DNA of 64,000 nucleotides from positions 33,266,854-33,330,853 of the forward strand of contig CM054116.1 in NCBI GenBank assembly GCA_028673005.1, written 5' to 3'. This DNA is from Tanypteryx hageni (Eukaryota > Arthropoda > Insecta > Odonata > Petaluridae). A program made the translations under genes and the position numbers. The notes under the pieces are model-generated. The model did no database searches, was not told the origin of the DNA, and saw only the letters and a program-made list of their open reading frames with translations. Every line of letters starts with the position of its first letter. Position 1 is the first letter of the stretch. Of the stretch, positions 1 through 17,390 are shown piece by piece.

Positions 1-850
1 AAAAATGTAATTGGTTGGCAAGGCAACATCCCGTTAAAATGGTAAGATTCCCCAAAAATGTGAATTAAAAGTTTCACATGAGAAATTTCGAACTGTACGT
101 GAAAAAAGATGAACAGAAAAAGAAATGTTATAAATTTTTCTTTAAAATGGTTTAAATCAAAGATTATAGGTTAATTCTTTCTAATTTAGATCTCAAAAAG
201 AATAAAAGCCAGCACGTCGAAAAGTCAATGCTTGTGATATTTTATGGTAACTGGAAATGTCTTCTGTGGAGTCCAACCCGACTCTTTTTTCCCTTAAAAT
301 AAGCAAATCGAGCATTCCTGCCAAATTTTAAAAATATCTCAATCTTTTTTTGAGTGATTTGCATTTTTATAGCATGGCAGGAGGAGCCACAAAGGGACAG
401 ATTTTAGATTGTTTTTAAACCTCCTCCATATATTTTCTACCCTCAATTTTAACTTTGAGAGAATTGCAATATAGGATACATTAGTAGTTGGTCTCTTGTT
501 ATCTCCATGTCATCAACATCGAGAAGAGATTGTTTGCACAAGTCAAAGTGCGTCTGAATATTGCAACTGCTAACAATTTGTGGCAAATAATTTCTCAAGT
601 CAATGGGATTCATTCAAGATATATATAATAAATGTAATGTTTAAAATGATATATCAAATATTAAAAATGCAAAATCATCCTTATTCCCGGGATATTTGAA
701 AATTTAATTCCCATTTCCCAGGAAAAAAATATCGCCAGGAACCCAAAACTCTAGTCGTGACGTTCTTAATGTTGACAACCCTACCGAGGAGCACAGGTTG
801 AGAACCTCTGCTTTAGAGCATAATATCCAATTTCAAAAAAAGTAAAACAG
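1..850. other. 3' flank of NACA, no gene seen
   Basis: AT-rich sequence without a credible coding exon. Near its right side, around 780-814, is a sequence that reads on the minus strand as CAGAGGTTCTCAACCTGTG, which resembles the terminal repeat of hAT-type MITEs. I could not find its partner end. Confidence 0.5.
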
Positions 851-892
851 ATAGAATTAATGTTTTTAATACACTGCCAAAAACTTCCTTGG

Positions 893-898
893 TTTATT
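893..898 (-). terminator. NACA poly(A) signal AATAAA
   Basis: A canonical AATAAA on the minus strand lies about 200 nt after the NACA stop codon, a normal 3'UTR length for this gene. It was chosen by motif and position only. Confidence 0.55.
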
Positions 899-1098
899 TA
901 CAATAGCAGTAAATGTTCAACATACTCCAATCTTCTCCATGTTGACTCTCTGCACAACTAAGATGGAACCAAGTCAGCAGTTGATTAGGAAGATGAGATC
1001 ACCTAACTTGTAGGGCTTTGCGCACCAATTTTCAGAAGTTAAATGAAATGAATGAATTTGCAAAGATGAAATCTATAGTATTTCACTCCCTGCATCAA

Positions 1099-7016
<5,918 letters not shown>

Positions 7017-7363
7017 CTTGGAGCTAATTTCACTACTGAAATTTACGGATGATAATACTTACACACTTGGCTATATCTAATTTTACTTTATTCTACCAAT
7101 AAAAAGTTATAACGTGACATATATTTCGATTCATCACATTTTTATCATTTAAAAGTGAACATGAAAGTTGTCCGTTTAACAATGTTGGTAAATACACGTG
7201 CTTTAAAAATAACATTGCAAGTAAAGTACATAAATAATAATTAGAAGCTCAAGATTCAATACAGAAAATCCCGAAAATCACAAGTTACGGATGGATTAAC
7301 AAATTGTTGGATACCTTTCAGCCACCTTTGACAAAATTATTCGGTTTATCGAGTACTTTCAAA
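7017..7363. promoter_or_regulatory. Presumed bidirectional promoter, NACA / 80-aa gene
   Basis: Only 347 bp separate the start codons of two divergently oriented genes, and one side also appears to hold a 5'UTR splice acceptor for NACA. No TATA box or named factor site is claimed. The call rests on geometry alone. Confidence 0.5.
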
Positions 7364-9973
7364 ATGGCTGAAGCAGATGGCGCACCAAAAGGTAAAATTT
7401 TAGAAGCGAAATACATTGTTTAAGCCAATCGCATTACAGAAAAACGCGGTGCTTAAGAACGTGAAATTAAGGTCAAGGTTGCCAGTTCAACATTATTTAT
7501 TGTCATATTTAACCAATGTTACAATTTCCTTTAAAACATAATTTATACATTATAGTACTGATTTAACCACGACCGGTTTGTTTAGCAGGAGTTATCGCGT
7601 CAAACAGACGGACTAACCAAATACATAAGCGGATTTTTTAAACCGCTAAAAATATGTATCTTGGACATTACTTTTAATAAGCTCGTTTCATTGGAATTAA
7701 TTTCTGAAATTTTGAGCACACAAAGCCGGTCGTAGGTTATATCATATAAAGATCAACAAATCTCATGATATAACTCCAGGTTCGATTCTAGTAGCCTTTT
7801 ATTTTTCCATTTGGAGATCGTTGAAGCAAGTGTAGGATATATTAAAATTGCATTTGAAAATGGGTTAGAATCGAGATACGAACTCAAAATTTACACCTTT
7901 TTACGGAGAATTGAATGGAGTTTATTTTTATAGCTAAGATAATTTGAATCCGATCCTAATTATCCCGAAATTTTGTTTGGAATCTGTACGTAATTTTTAA
8001 CAATGAGAAATTTACCTTACAAATGTAACTCGCACTGTCACCGCATTTGCGAGTTCAATACATTTATCTATTATTATTTTACACATTTTTCCGTCCAGGA
8101 TAAAGGTTTATCCTGTCTGTTAGACAAAAACACAATAATGAACTAACGCAAACAATTCGTCTTTAAAAAAATCGGATGTGGCCAACAAAAGACTTTCTCC
8201 ATACCTGTAATATTTCTAAAAATTCCAAATAGGTTAAATGATAAAAAATATTTTAAGAAACTGTGGGAAAAATTTAGAGACTACAAAGAACAGAAATACA
8301 TTCAAACCATAGCCTTCAGATATTGGATATATCCCCGAAACTCTAACAATTAAGAAAATAAAAAGAAGCATTACTAATGTAAGACGTAACTAAGCATCAA
8401 TTGTTAACAAGTGTCGGTAGGTATCGTGGTGGTGGCAGCTAAAATTATAATTTTTAAAATATCTCTTAAACAATGCATTATATGGGAAACTGTTTCAAAC
8501 AAAGATTGTAGAAAATTAAATTTCCTACAACTTTTATTCCAATACATTTTTACATATATCAGGTATTAAAGCAAATATGTCAATATAACGGATGTGATTA
8601 GAGTAAACACCCACTTCCGTTTGACCGATTTTTACCAAAAACTAATCAGCTCTTGTGACTTTCATAAAAATGTTATATATAAAATTTCGCATTGACCTGA
8701 TTAATAGTTTTTAAGTTAGAGCACCAACAAAAAAGCTGTCACATACACACAGACATCATCGAGAAAATGGTTAAAACGTGTTCACGGGACCTCAAAACGT
8801 GTATTACCGTTGAAACCTCGAAATCGATTTTTTTCATAAGAACCATATTTTCCCCATACTACGCATGGAAAAAGTAAAAATGTAGGCGCCTGCTACCTGT
8901 TGGCAAATACCTTAATTAAATCACATTGTAAAGTAAAGTCAAGTTTTTTCCTATTTTCTATAAATTAAAAATTTCGGTTGATTTAGTTATTTACGCATTA
9001 CGGTTCATATATGCAAATCAAAATATTCCCTAAAAAATAAGTTATTTGGTTGGTGCCAAGTTAAGTGAGAAAAATCGAAAAATAAAGAAAGAAAATATTT
9101 TTTAGTACAGTAAATCCTCCTTAGTACGAACTCACTTAACACGAAAAAATATTTTCGCTGGCCCTGAATGTATAGATTAATGCAGGGGACATCAAACTTT
9201 TTACTGAAAGGGCCACATGAGGCTTCATGATCCACTGTGCGGGCCTCATGTGGCATTTAAAATGACTGATCGGGCCGTGTGAAAATTTCAAAGACCAAAC
9301 TTTGAGAATTTTTTTTCTGTAATATGTAATTCGCTTATATTAAAAGTATATTTCACCCAAGTACTCGGAAAATGTCGTTTAGATATCATAAATAATATCT
9401 AATGAATACTCTTGCTGATAAGGCGGGCCGGATGTGGCCCACGGACCGTAGTTTGGGGACCCCTGGATTAATCCATACATTCAGGATCAGCGAAAATGAG
9501 TTGGTTCGTTAACACGAAATTCGCTCAAGACGAACTTCGAACAAAATTCAGGAACTCATGAAATCGGTTAAAATTAACACTTGTTTTAGTCAAAGGTATT
9601 TTAGCGCCATAAGAAATTGTTGCCGGCATATAGAGAGGTTGTTTGTGCAAAACATATGAAGGGGTTCCAAGAAGGGTGATTCAGCAACTGTCTTCATCCT
9701 GGCTCTACCTAACATGACCTTTCAGTTGTGTTTCATCTTACAATAGTGCCTCAAACAGGGGAAGACATGACAAACGCGGACGTTTTCATTGTGTCTACAT
9801 ATGTATTTGCATTCCTTGCGATAAATGTTTTTCAGTCAAAGATCACCCAGGAAGAAAGTAAATTATTTTGCCTGGCATCTTCTCTTGCTGCGATGGCAAT
9901 TCTAATGAGAATACATATACGATCGGTAAACGCTCAAATCCGTAAGGCAATTAGAGCTTACTACGCTTCTTAA
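7364..9973 (+). CDS. Unrecognised 80-aa two-helix membrane protein
   Basis: Two exons, 7364-7391 and 9759-9973, joined by a GT-AG intron with matching phase. Exon 1 encodes MAEADGAPK plus one base. Exon 2 completes a Gly codon, continues EDMTNADVFI and ends in IRKAIRAYYAS. The 80-aa product has two hydrophobic stretches, about residues 15-33 (ADVFIVSTYVFAFLAINVF) and about 44-62 (KLFCLASSLAAMAILMRIH). These are separated by a polar QSKITQEES loop and followed by a basic tail. This looks like a small helical-hairpin membrane protein, perhaps of the ER or mitochondrion. I do not recognise the family. Support comes from the phase match, a start codon head-to-head with NACA, and a clean ORF amid decayed repeats. 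The intron carries repeat copies and MITEs. Confidence 0.7.
7712..7800 (+). repeat. tRNA-like sequence, possible SINE
   Basis: GGTTCGATTC matches a B box and is preceded by a short hairpin, TTATATCAT...ATGATATAA. The flanks GCCGG and TAGCC could be relics of an acceptor stem. The A box is poor. It is probably a SINE fragment or a decayed tRNA pseudogene. Confidence 0.35.
8165..8880 (+). repeat. Copy 1 of a ~700-bp interspersed repeat family
   Basis: Begins with an A-run followed by TCGGATGTGGCC, then GACTTTCTCCATA, and ends in a variant of TATGGAGAAAGTAAAAA, so the subterminal ends are inverted (ACTTTCTCCATA / TATGGAGAAAGT). The interior carries a conserved block with CACCCACTTCCG, CCGATTTTTACCAAAAACTA, ACACACAGACATCATCGAGA and AACGTGTA. 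Related copies lie at 37104-37805, 48350-49025, 62431-62877 and 63665-63757, plus a split copy at 38484-38553/41230-41256. No ORF is present. It lies in the intron of the 80-aa gene. Confidence 0.85.
9110..9565. repeat. Fold-back MITE interrupted by a hAT MITE
   Basis: The left arm (about 9110-9174) and the reverse complement of the right arm (about 9474-9560) share CGAACTCACTTAACACGAAA-like sequence and then TTTTCGCTG..CCTGAATGTAT. The two arms are almost palindromic. Its centre is occupied by a separate hAT element. Confidence 0.7.
9183..9465. mobile_element. hAT MITE inserted at the centre of a fold-back element
   Basis: A 283-bp element. Its left end is CAGGGGACATCAAAC and the reverse complement of its right end is CAGGGGTCCCCAAACTACGG. 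It is flanked by GATTAATG (9175-9182) and GATTAATC (9466-9473), a 7-of-8 match to a hAT 8-bp target duplication. The interior repeats GGGCC and GGCCCAC motifs typical of short hAT derivatives. Confidence 0.85.
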
Positions 9974-10269
9974 CCATGTACCGCCCCTGCATGACTGTGT
10001 AAAGAACCTAGTGTTTTTCTTTCACTCCTACGAGGGGAACTCGAAAAATTAGGATGAGCTCTTGCGGGTCATCAAACTTTATCTTTTTTCTAGACCTCGC
10101 CAGGCAATCCCAACTTTGTCCTCCGTTTCTTTCCACACCAATGAAAAATATTATATTTAGAACGATGACTATGGGTCGACCAAAAGAATTGCTTCCTGGT
10201 GGTGAAAAAGGGAAATGGCCGAATCTCTGTCTTCCCCTGTTAGAGAATTTTTGTGTGTAAGTGTTCAAC
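9974..10269. other. 3' flank of the 80-aa gene
   Basis: Open frames of about 70-85 codons exist on both strands, but they overlap each other and show no domain or splice context. I treat this as 3'UTR or spacer. Confidence 0.4.
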
Positions 10270-11197
10270 CATATACCGCATTAACCCGAAAGGAAGACGT
10301 TTTTCCGTAAAATTTCGGAAAGAAATTATGGATCGTCTTAAAATCGAGTACAAAGTTTTAACCAAACGCTGATTCTCTGTTCACAAAAACGCATTTATTT
10401 AAACATACACAATACATTAAATTTATTGGTACAATACATTTATTCATATTCTTGTAGTTCACTATGCAAAAACGAATAGCTTTCTACCTCGTAGATACTG
10501 GTGGAAGGGAAGTGCTGAAAAATCTACACCAGAATTTTTAATCAGTTGGGTAGGAAATTTTATATATACGGCGTTTAAAATGGCTACACTAAGATTGCCG
10601 ACGTTTTACCCGTGTCTTGTTATAAGTTAAACGTATTTGTTACTTTTCAATTGGTGTGCCAGTTTGAAGAGTATAATCTCTATGAGAGTACAAACTTCGG
10701 TAAGTTTTAACGTGAAGCGAGGATTAGTTATTACTTGGAGCAGTTTTAAATAAGTTACCCCAAATCTTAGGACTGAAATGACAGATCGTGTAGAGTAGAA
10801 AGGCACCTCTATAAAAGGGAATGCATCACAAGGCACAAAACGAAGTTTTAATAGAAATTTTACGCTAAGGGTGGTGCATTATGCTGAAGACACAAACAAT
10901 TGTGAGAACTGGAGGAACTATAATTTGCAAAACAGAAACTTGCTAACTCAACAGGAAAATAATTTACTGGAGCAAAACGAGGTCGAGTTCATGAATCAGA
11001 AGAAGAAACTGTAAAATCTGTGCGTAGGTACTCAAAGAACGGACGGAAAACCAGTGTCGAGGGAAATCATTTAATTGAAAGGTGAATTATCACGATCACT
11101 AATCATCCCACGGCAAGAATTCAAAGCTAGTAATGGTTGGGGCGTACGGATGATGTGTCGTAATGGTTTTTGCCTGCGACAAACCTCTCTTTGACTC

Positions 11198-14100
11198 CAG
11201 GGGCGCACACATAGGGGGGGTCCACCGGGTCTGGACCCCCCCATAGGGGAATATTTTATACTGAGATGAGGGTGAAGGAAAGACGTTTAAAGTGTTCTCA
11301 GGAATGCTTTTGCTCCAGGAATGAGTGCGTGAATATGGGGAAGACGGAAAGAGAGAAGGAAGGGAGAAGAGAAAGTTCCATTTCCAAGAAAATATCGGTG
11401 GCAAGTGTTTAAAGAGACCATTGGTCAAGACAAAATCTTTTTGCTGAAAATATCCTATTTCCATGAGAAGGGGTTTCAGTTGAGAAACGTTCATCCCTTT
11501 CTGGGTCTTACGTTCTCCGTTTGGTCTTTTGGAGACTTCCTGGATCCCTGCTGTGTGGGAGGAGGTTCAGGCGACCAGGAGAATGGCCGTTTGCTTAACA
11601 TATCCTATTTTCACTAAAAAGGGGACGAAAAACTGCAGCTGACACTCTCAAAAGAATACAATTGGAGTCTCCAATTTGGAGAAGTTGGAAAAGAAGTCTC
11701 GATGAGTGAGAAGTGTAGTGATGAGTGTATCTCTTACTGTGGAAAAGTGCATTTTTTGGAAGAATGGAAGCATTCGAGCAATATTGACGCTACAGATCTC
11801 GAACATCAACAAATCGGGTACTTTTCCAGAAAGCTCCCCACGACCTTTTTTCACATTTTTTGCACATCCTGAATTTCGGTAACCCTGTGGAGTTTCCACT
11901 GGGAAGTCTAAACTCACCATTGAAATTGGAAAAGTATTTAATGGAGAAATTGTGAGTGCGGATTCTATGCAGATAAGCTGTTTTCCTCGAATCACACGAG
12001 CATTTATTTCATCTCTTTGGCCTCGTTGTCGGTGAAACTCAAATATATTTAAAACAAAGTAGGCTGCTTTGATAAGTGTTGTCTGTGAAATTACATTAGT
12101 GATATGTAGTAAATAGCCGTATAGTAGTGGCTTTTAAATATGTTATACTACATTATTTCATTTCTAATTAGATAGTTTGCTGCTGTTACGGAGAGTACCG
12201 GCACTTATTTTTATCCAAGTAAAGCACTGCTTATAGACGTAAGAAAGGCTACACGCATTCTAGTGCAAATGAAAAAGTGAGAAACTGTCCTTTCAAAACT
12301 CTTTGGTTTACCCCTTACATAGATAAATATGAGTAATAAAAGAAAACAAATTTCAATATTATCATTTGTGAAGAAGTCGCGGGGAAATGTGCATAGTGAA
12401 CAAAAAGATGGTGAGAAAATTAATTTCAGCGAACATAGTGACCTCATCGATAGTGCATCATTGCAAGCACTGGTTACTGGATGTACTCTGGAGACAGATG
12501 CGGACAATAAAGGTAACCCTAATGATATAGCAAACATTTTGAAATAAAAAAAATATTGTTCTGGTAAGAAACTCCTGGAAGTTTTTAATAGTTTATGGTC
12601 ACCAGATGCTAAATATAAATTTCCTTTCAAGAATATTAAAGGCAAAAATTTAAGGTGCCAAGCACATTGGCTTGAAAAATGGCATTGGGTATGTTATTCG
12701 GAATTAATGGATGGTCTCTTCTGCAAATATTGTGTGCTATTTTCTCCATTTAGAGTAGGAGTGCATAGGGAGCAAAATCCGGGTAAATTTGTTTCAGAAG
12801 CTTTCAACAAATGGAACCATGCCTTAGAATATTTTGAGAAGCATGGCAAATTGTCATATCATGCACGAAGCTTGGAAATATTTTACAATTTAAAGAAAAT
12901 TGATGAGAAAAAAGTGCTCCCGATTGATTTGATTTTAGATAAAAACAAAGCAGTGGAAGTAGCAAAAAACAGGGAAATACTTGGCTCAATATTAAAAACT
13001 GTCCTATTTTGCGGGAAGCAGGGGATCCCCTTACGAGGACATTTAGATTATGGCCCCTTAAATGTTGAAGAAACCCCTGAAAAAAATGAGGGAAATTTTA
13101 CAGCATTACTTAGAATGCGTGTGGAAGCAGGAGACGAAATTTTAAGGAATCATTTTAAAAGTTGTGGAAGAAATTCCTACGTTAGCTGGAGAACACAAAA
13201 TGAAATCATTTCTTCCATAAATGATATAATTTTAAGGGATATTGCAAATCGCATCAATAAGAGTAAGTGTTTCAGTATAATAGCAGATGAAACTACTGAT
13301 GTTGCTGGGATAGAACAGTTTGCTCTTGCTGCTCGATTCATTGAAAATGATACTGTCCAAGAACAGTTTATACAATTTATACCTGTTGTCAGTAGAACAG
13401 GACAAAGTCTTGCCACACATTTGATAGATTCTTTGCAATATTTCAAAATTAATATAAAATTTCTCAGAGGCCAAGGATATGATGGAGCTAGTGCAATGAG
13501 TGGACAGTTCCAAGGAGTTCAAGCTCATATTAAAAAACACTTCCCCTCTGCATTATATGTGCATTGTAGTTCACACAGTTTAAACCTAGCGATTTCAGAT
13601 TCTTCTAATTTACCCAATATCAGAAACTGTGTGAGAATAGTGGGTAAAATCTATAATTTTTTTCACACTCCATTGAGGCAAAATGTTTTAATAAGAAATA
13701 TTGAAAAACACTGTCCTCTTTCTAGAAAACGAAAATTAGTTCAAATGTGTGGCACGAGATGGATTGAAATACATGATTCGATAATAGTTATGGTTGAATT
13801 ATTTAATGCTATACAAGCATCACTGAATGAAATGACCGAGTGGAATGATAACGATGTTTCCGTTCAAGCTTCTCTTTTAAATGTATCGATTTCTAAAGCT
13901 GATTTCATCATTTCTTTTCTGACTATAAATAAGGCATTTGTTCTCACTAAAAGGTTGAGTGAATATTTACAAACAGTTAATATTGATTTGAAGAAGGCAA
14001 TGAGCTATGCTGACTCGGTCATTGAAGGACTTGAATGTTTAAATGTTAATTCTGAATCAGTTTTCAAAGAGATTTTTGAAATGGCCATAAAGCTTCTGGA

Positions 14101-15601
14101 ATTTGTAAGAGGTGAGGAAGAAATTAAAATTCCAAGATGTCCCACAAAGCTATCAGTGTACCGCAACAATATTCCAGCTAAATCCCCTGAGGAGTACTAC
14201 AGACGGGCTGTATTCTTACCCTTTCTAAACAATGTAATAAGTCAAATAAAACAAAGACTTGAAAAACATAATAACATTTTAGCTAAATTTGGATGTTTAC
14301 TGACTCAAAATTACGATGATGAAACGGAAAGTGATTTTCTCACGTTAGCAGAATTTTATTCGAACAGTGATGATCTTTTTTGCGACAATAAGGAAAGCAT
14401 GCTTGGTGAACTGAAACTATGGAAACATTTTTTACGGAACAAGGAATTATTTTCTGCTATTGAAGGGTTCATTTATTGTGGCAGAGAGTTGTATCATCGT
14501 ATCAAACTGCTCCTACAAATACTATGTACACTTCCCATTAGCACCTGTACCAGCGAAATATCATTCTCTACTTTGAGGAGTCTAAAAACTTATCTAAGAA
14601 ACAGCATGAAAAGTGATAGACTTAATGGTCTTGCATTATTAAATATCAACAGTTTACAGGTGTCTCCAGAAGATGTTTTGGATGAATTAAGCAAGAAACC
14701 GAGACGATTGGATTTTACCATTTGAGGTAAGAAATGTTATTTTTAATCAAGTGCAGTAAGGCCTCCAAAGGCGAACCACCTCTCAAAGTGACTCCTATTT
14801 AGAGGAACAGTTTCAAGAGTGCAATTATTTTCTCTGAGATTACTACTCTGACCTGTCCCCTCTAATCTGATCACCGTCTTCCCAGACCAGCAGATTCTAG
14901 TAGTTAACCTGACCACTGTGTCCCATTAAATGACTTTTCTGTTTTCTTTCATTTGTAATTTTGAATATTATCAAACACAGTGAACACAGTTAATAATTGC
15001 GAGAGTATTTTTCATTTTAAAGGGCAATGTAGATTTAATATAAAACAATTAAAAATTAGATTATTAGAAATCGAATGTTTTGAATATATTTTCTTCTTAT
15101 GTTCCCGATTTTCAGTAAATTTAAATGACAAGGGAAAAACGACGTAAACCGCTCCTAAGAATCATATTTTGTGTATTCTTCTGAAAATACTGGTATTTAA
15201 AAAAAATTAAGCACATGACCAAGAAGATTGGATTTCGCTATTTGAGAAACATAATAGGACTTTGAAATAAAGTCAAATTGTATATTTGGTTTGTTATTTA
15301 TGTTATTTTTGCTTATATTTTCGAAGTTAAAATATGGCGTTGAAATGTCTACTTCTGCTGATAACCCTGGACCTTTAGTCTATATTTCACAGTAACAATA
15401 TACTCGGAAAATTTTAGATATTACACTAATATATTTATTCTAATTGTGTTTTACAGTAATAATATACTATTTAGAAAGGGAATTAATTTTTAAACGCAAG
15501 TTGTGTAAATAAAATAAATAATAAAGGGTAACCTACAACTTTTTCTATGCCTGCCAAATAGATCGGACCCCCCCCTAGAAAAAAGTCTGTGTGCGCCACT
15601 G
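11198..15601 (+). mobile_element. Complete 4.4-kb hAT transposon with 8-bp TSD
   Basis: A 4404-bp element with left end CAGGGGCGCACACATAGGGG. The reverse complement of its right end is CAGTGGCGCACACAGA, followed by a G-run and GTCC. It is flanked by a perfect 8-bp duplication, TTTGACTC (11190-11197 and 15602-15609). CAG ends and an 8-bp TSD define hAT. It contains one large transposase gene. The perfect TSD and nearly open frame suggest a fairly recent insertion. Confidence 0.93.
12329..14725 (+). pseudogene. hAT transposase (ZMYM1/DUF4371-like), one in-frame stop
   Basis: A single frame runs from ATG 12329 to TGA 14725 (798 codons), broken only by TAA at 12545-12547 in an A-rich run. The frame continues directly as KKYCSGKKLLEVFN. 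An ATG at 12707 would give a 672-aa product. Features in order: an N-terminal tail; a TTF-type zinc-finger region with MDGLFCKYCVLFSPF; the DUF4371/RNase H-like core with FSIIADETTDVAG (first catalytic Asp) and LRGQGYDGASAMSGQ (second Asp); HCSSHSLNLAISD; and the C-terminal hAT dimerisation region with STCTSEISFSTLRSLKTYL, whose Glu is the usual third acidic residue. The enzyme would cut and paste the surrounding element. The stop may be a real mutation or a sequence error; all other parts look intact. Confidence 0.9.
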
Positions 15602-15916
15602 TTTGACTCCACGGACAAACTTATCGCTTCCCAGAAACATGTAATTGCGTCGCGGAAAATTCACGATTACCTTCTCAACCAAATGAGTAATACAGACGAG
15701 ACATATTTATTTCGACATGTCGTCCAATTACAAAGTCAACGAAAAAGGCGCAAAAAACGTCATTATAAAAACTTCGGGGAATGAAAAAATGTACATTACT
15801 GTAATGTTGGCAATGTTAGCAGATTACACAGAGTTACCACCGTATAATATTTCAAAAATTGGTATTACAAGTTTTTTTTCTGAAATGATTTTGTATTTTA
15901 TTGTGGTCGTTTTAAT

Positions 15917-17390
15917 TCGGCTTATTGCGGTAAATGGACAGCACAAGCTGCAAAAGAAGACAAACTTCAATAACACTGGCATCAAAAAAGAAAATAATTC
16001 AGATATGGACCAAGGTCTTCTTCCAAAAAACAAGAATTACAGAAAAATATAAAATTCTGAAGTCGACATTTTCTACAGATATAAAAAATAAAGAGAAGAT
16101 TGACCAAGTTGTAGCTGTAGGACCAACTATGAAAAGAAAATGCCAAAGTGATTTAGAAGAAAAATTGTTGAATTGGTATAAACATATAAGGCCATCATTG
16201 GTCCTGATTTTTTGACCTCTCATCCAAGAAAAGGCCATGGAATTAACTACCAAACTAGGAATAGAAAAATTTGTCTGGTCAAGTGGGTGGCTTTTAAGTT
16301 TCCGAAAAAGACGGAATCACTTACGGTGGAGCTAATAAAGTGGATGAAATAGGAGTGAAAAAATGACTTCAGAATTTTGAAATTGTTAAGAGCTCACATT
16401 CTGATTGGTACCCTTTCAATTTGGATGGAACAGGCATTTTCTTCAATCTGTTACCAGATCGTTCATTGGATCTCAAAGTGTCATGGTGGTACAAAGAGCA
16501 AAGAGTGATCTACTAGTCATTTGCTGCAATGCCAATGGCACAGAATGATTAAAATCGTGGGTCATTGGAAAATCCAAGATGTTTAAATAAATTTAACCAT
16601 CTTCATTTACTATGTGAATACAGCCACCACAAGCAAACCTGGATTAATGCTATTCCATTTCGGGAATGGATCATTGGATTCCAAAGGAGAATGGCTGCAC
16701 AGAATCAATGGGTGTTACTATTGACAACTGTGCAGTACATAAAATTGATGGCCTGGACTAAGTGAATGTGAAGGTAGTATTTTTTCCACCTAGTACCACA
16801 TGCAGAGTTCAACTTCTCAACCAAGGTACCATAGCTTCACTAAAAAGATCCTACACACTGTCTTGTAAAGGCTATAATTCAAGGAATAGAAACAAACCAG
16901 GACAGGCCAAAGTGAAATATTACCTTCAAGGGATAGTGTGAGTGATGAAATTATTAAAAAATTGTTACGGTAAGCCTGAAAAAGATCCGACTTAAAACAA
17001 AACAGCACAAACTGAAATGAGAGAAACCAAGTAACCTGAAGAGTGGCAGGGAGTGCTAAACATGCTGCCGCTACCTTCAAACCTCACATTTTATGATTTT
17101 TCTTCAATTGATGATGACATCACTATTTGCACTGTTCCAGAAACAATGCCTGTAGAATGCACCCTTCATGAATCTTCTGATAACGGTGAAGACAATGAAT
17201 TACAACCACCTTCAACAGATGATGTGATCTCTGCAATGTCTGTAATTCAGCGCTATACAGATACAATGGATCAAGTTTTCATTTAGTCCTTAGAGAAAAT
17301 AACACAGGACTGCATGAAATACTCGTCCAAAAATAAAGCAACAAATAATCACAGATTTTTCAAAACAGCCTCGGGGGACTAATAAAAGTT
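15917..17390 (+). pseudogene. Tigger-like transposase pseudogene B
   Basis: Starts MDSTSCKRRQTSITLASKKK (15934), the CENP-B-type helix-turn-helix of Tigger proteins. After a frameshift near 16005 it continues MDQGLLPK.RITEKYKILK and STFSTDIKNKEKI. Further fragments match the DDE domain (SVHWISKCHGGTKSKE-like around 16460-16500). The C-terminal part at 17053-17286 reads LPLPSNLTFYDFSSIDDDI and then PETMPVECTLHESSDN. Several stops and frame changes lie between, so it is not functional. Ends were not resolved. Confidence 0.75.

Larger units (their letters stand above)
10270..15917 (+). mobile_element. Tigger/pogo-like element A, split by a hAT element
   Basis: Two halves (about 10270-11189 and 15602-15917) are joined across the hAT insertion. 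The left edge looks like a Tigger-type terminus (ACCGCATTAACCCGAAAGGA). Sequence from about 10405 on is closely related to 53005-54060. Before the hAT, the plus strand reads SNGW.VRMMCRNGFCLRQ, the CENP-B/Tigger DNA-binding region. After it comes FDMSSNYKVNEKGAKNVIIK and GNEKMYITVMLAMLADYTELPPY, the start of the DDE nuclease domain. Frame breaks and loss of the 3' half make it a pseudogene. The right edge is cut near 15917, where Tigger B begins. Confidence 0.75.

Noticed and set aside
10008..10268. Overlapping 86- and 68-codon frames on opposite strands
   Set aside because: No recognised domain, no splice partner, and they lie just past the stop of the 80-aa gene.
11099..11494. 131-codon minus-strand frame
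   Set aside because: It crosses the hAT left end and Tigger flank, has no domain, and cannot be one gene given the insertion border at 11198.
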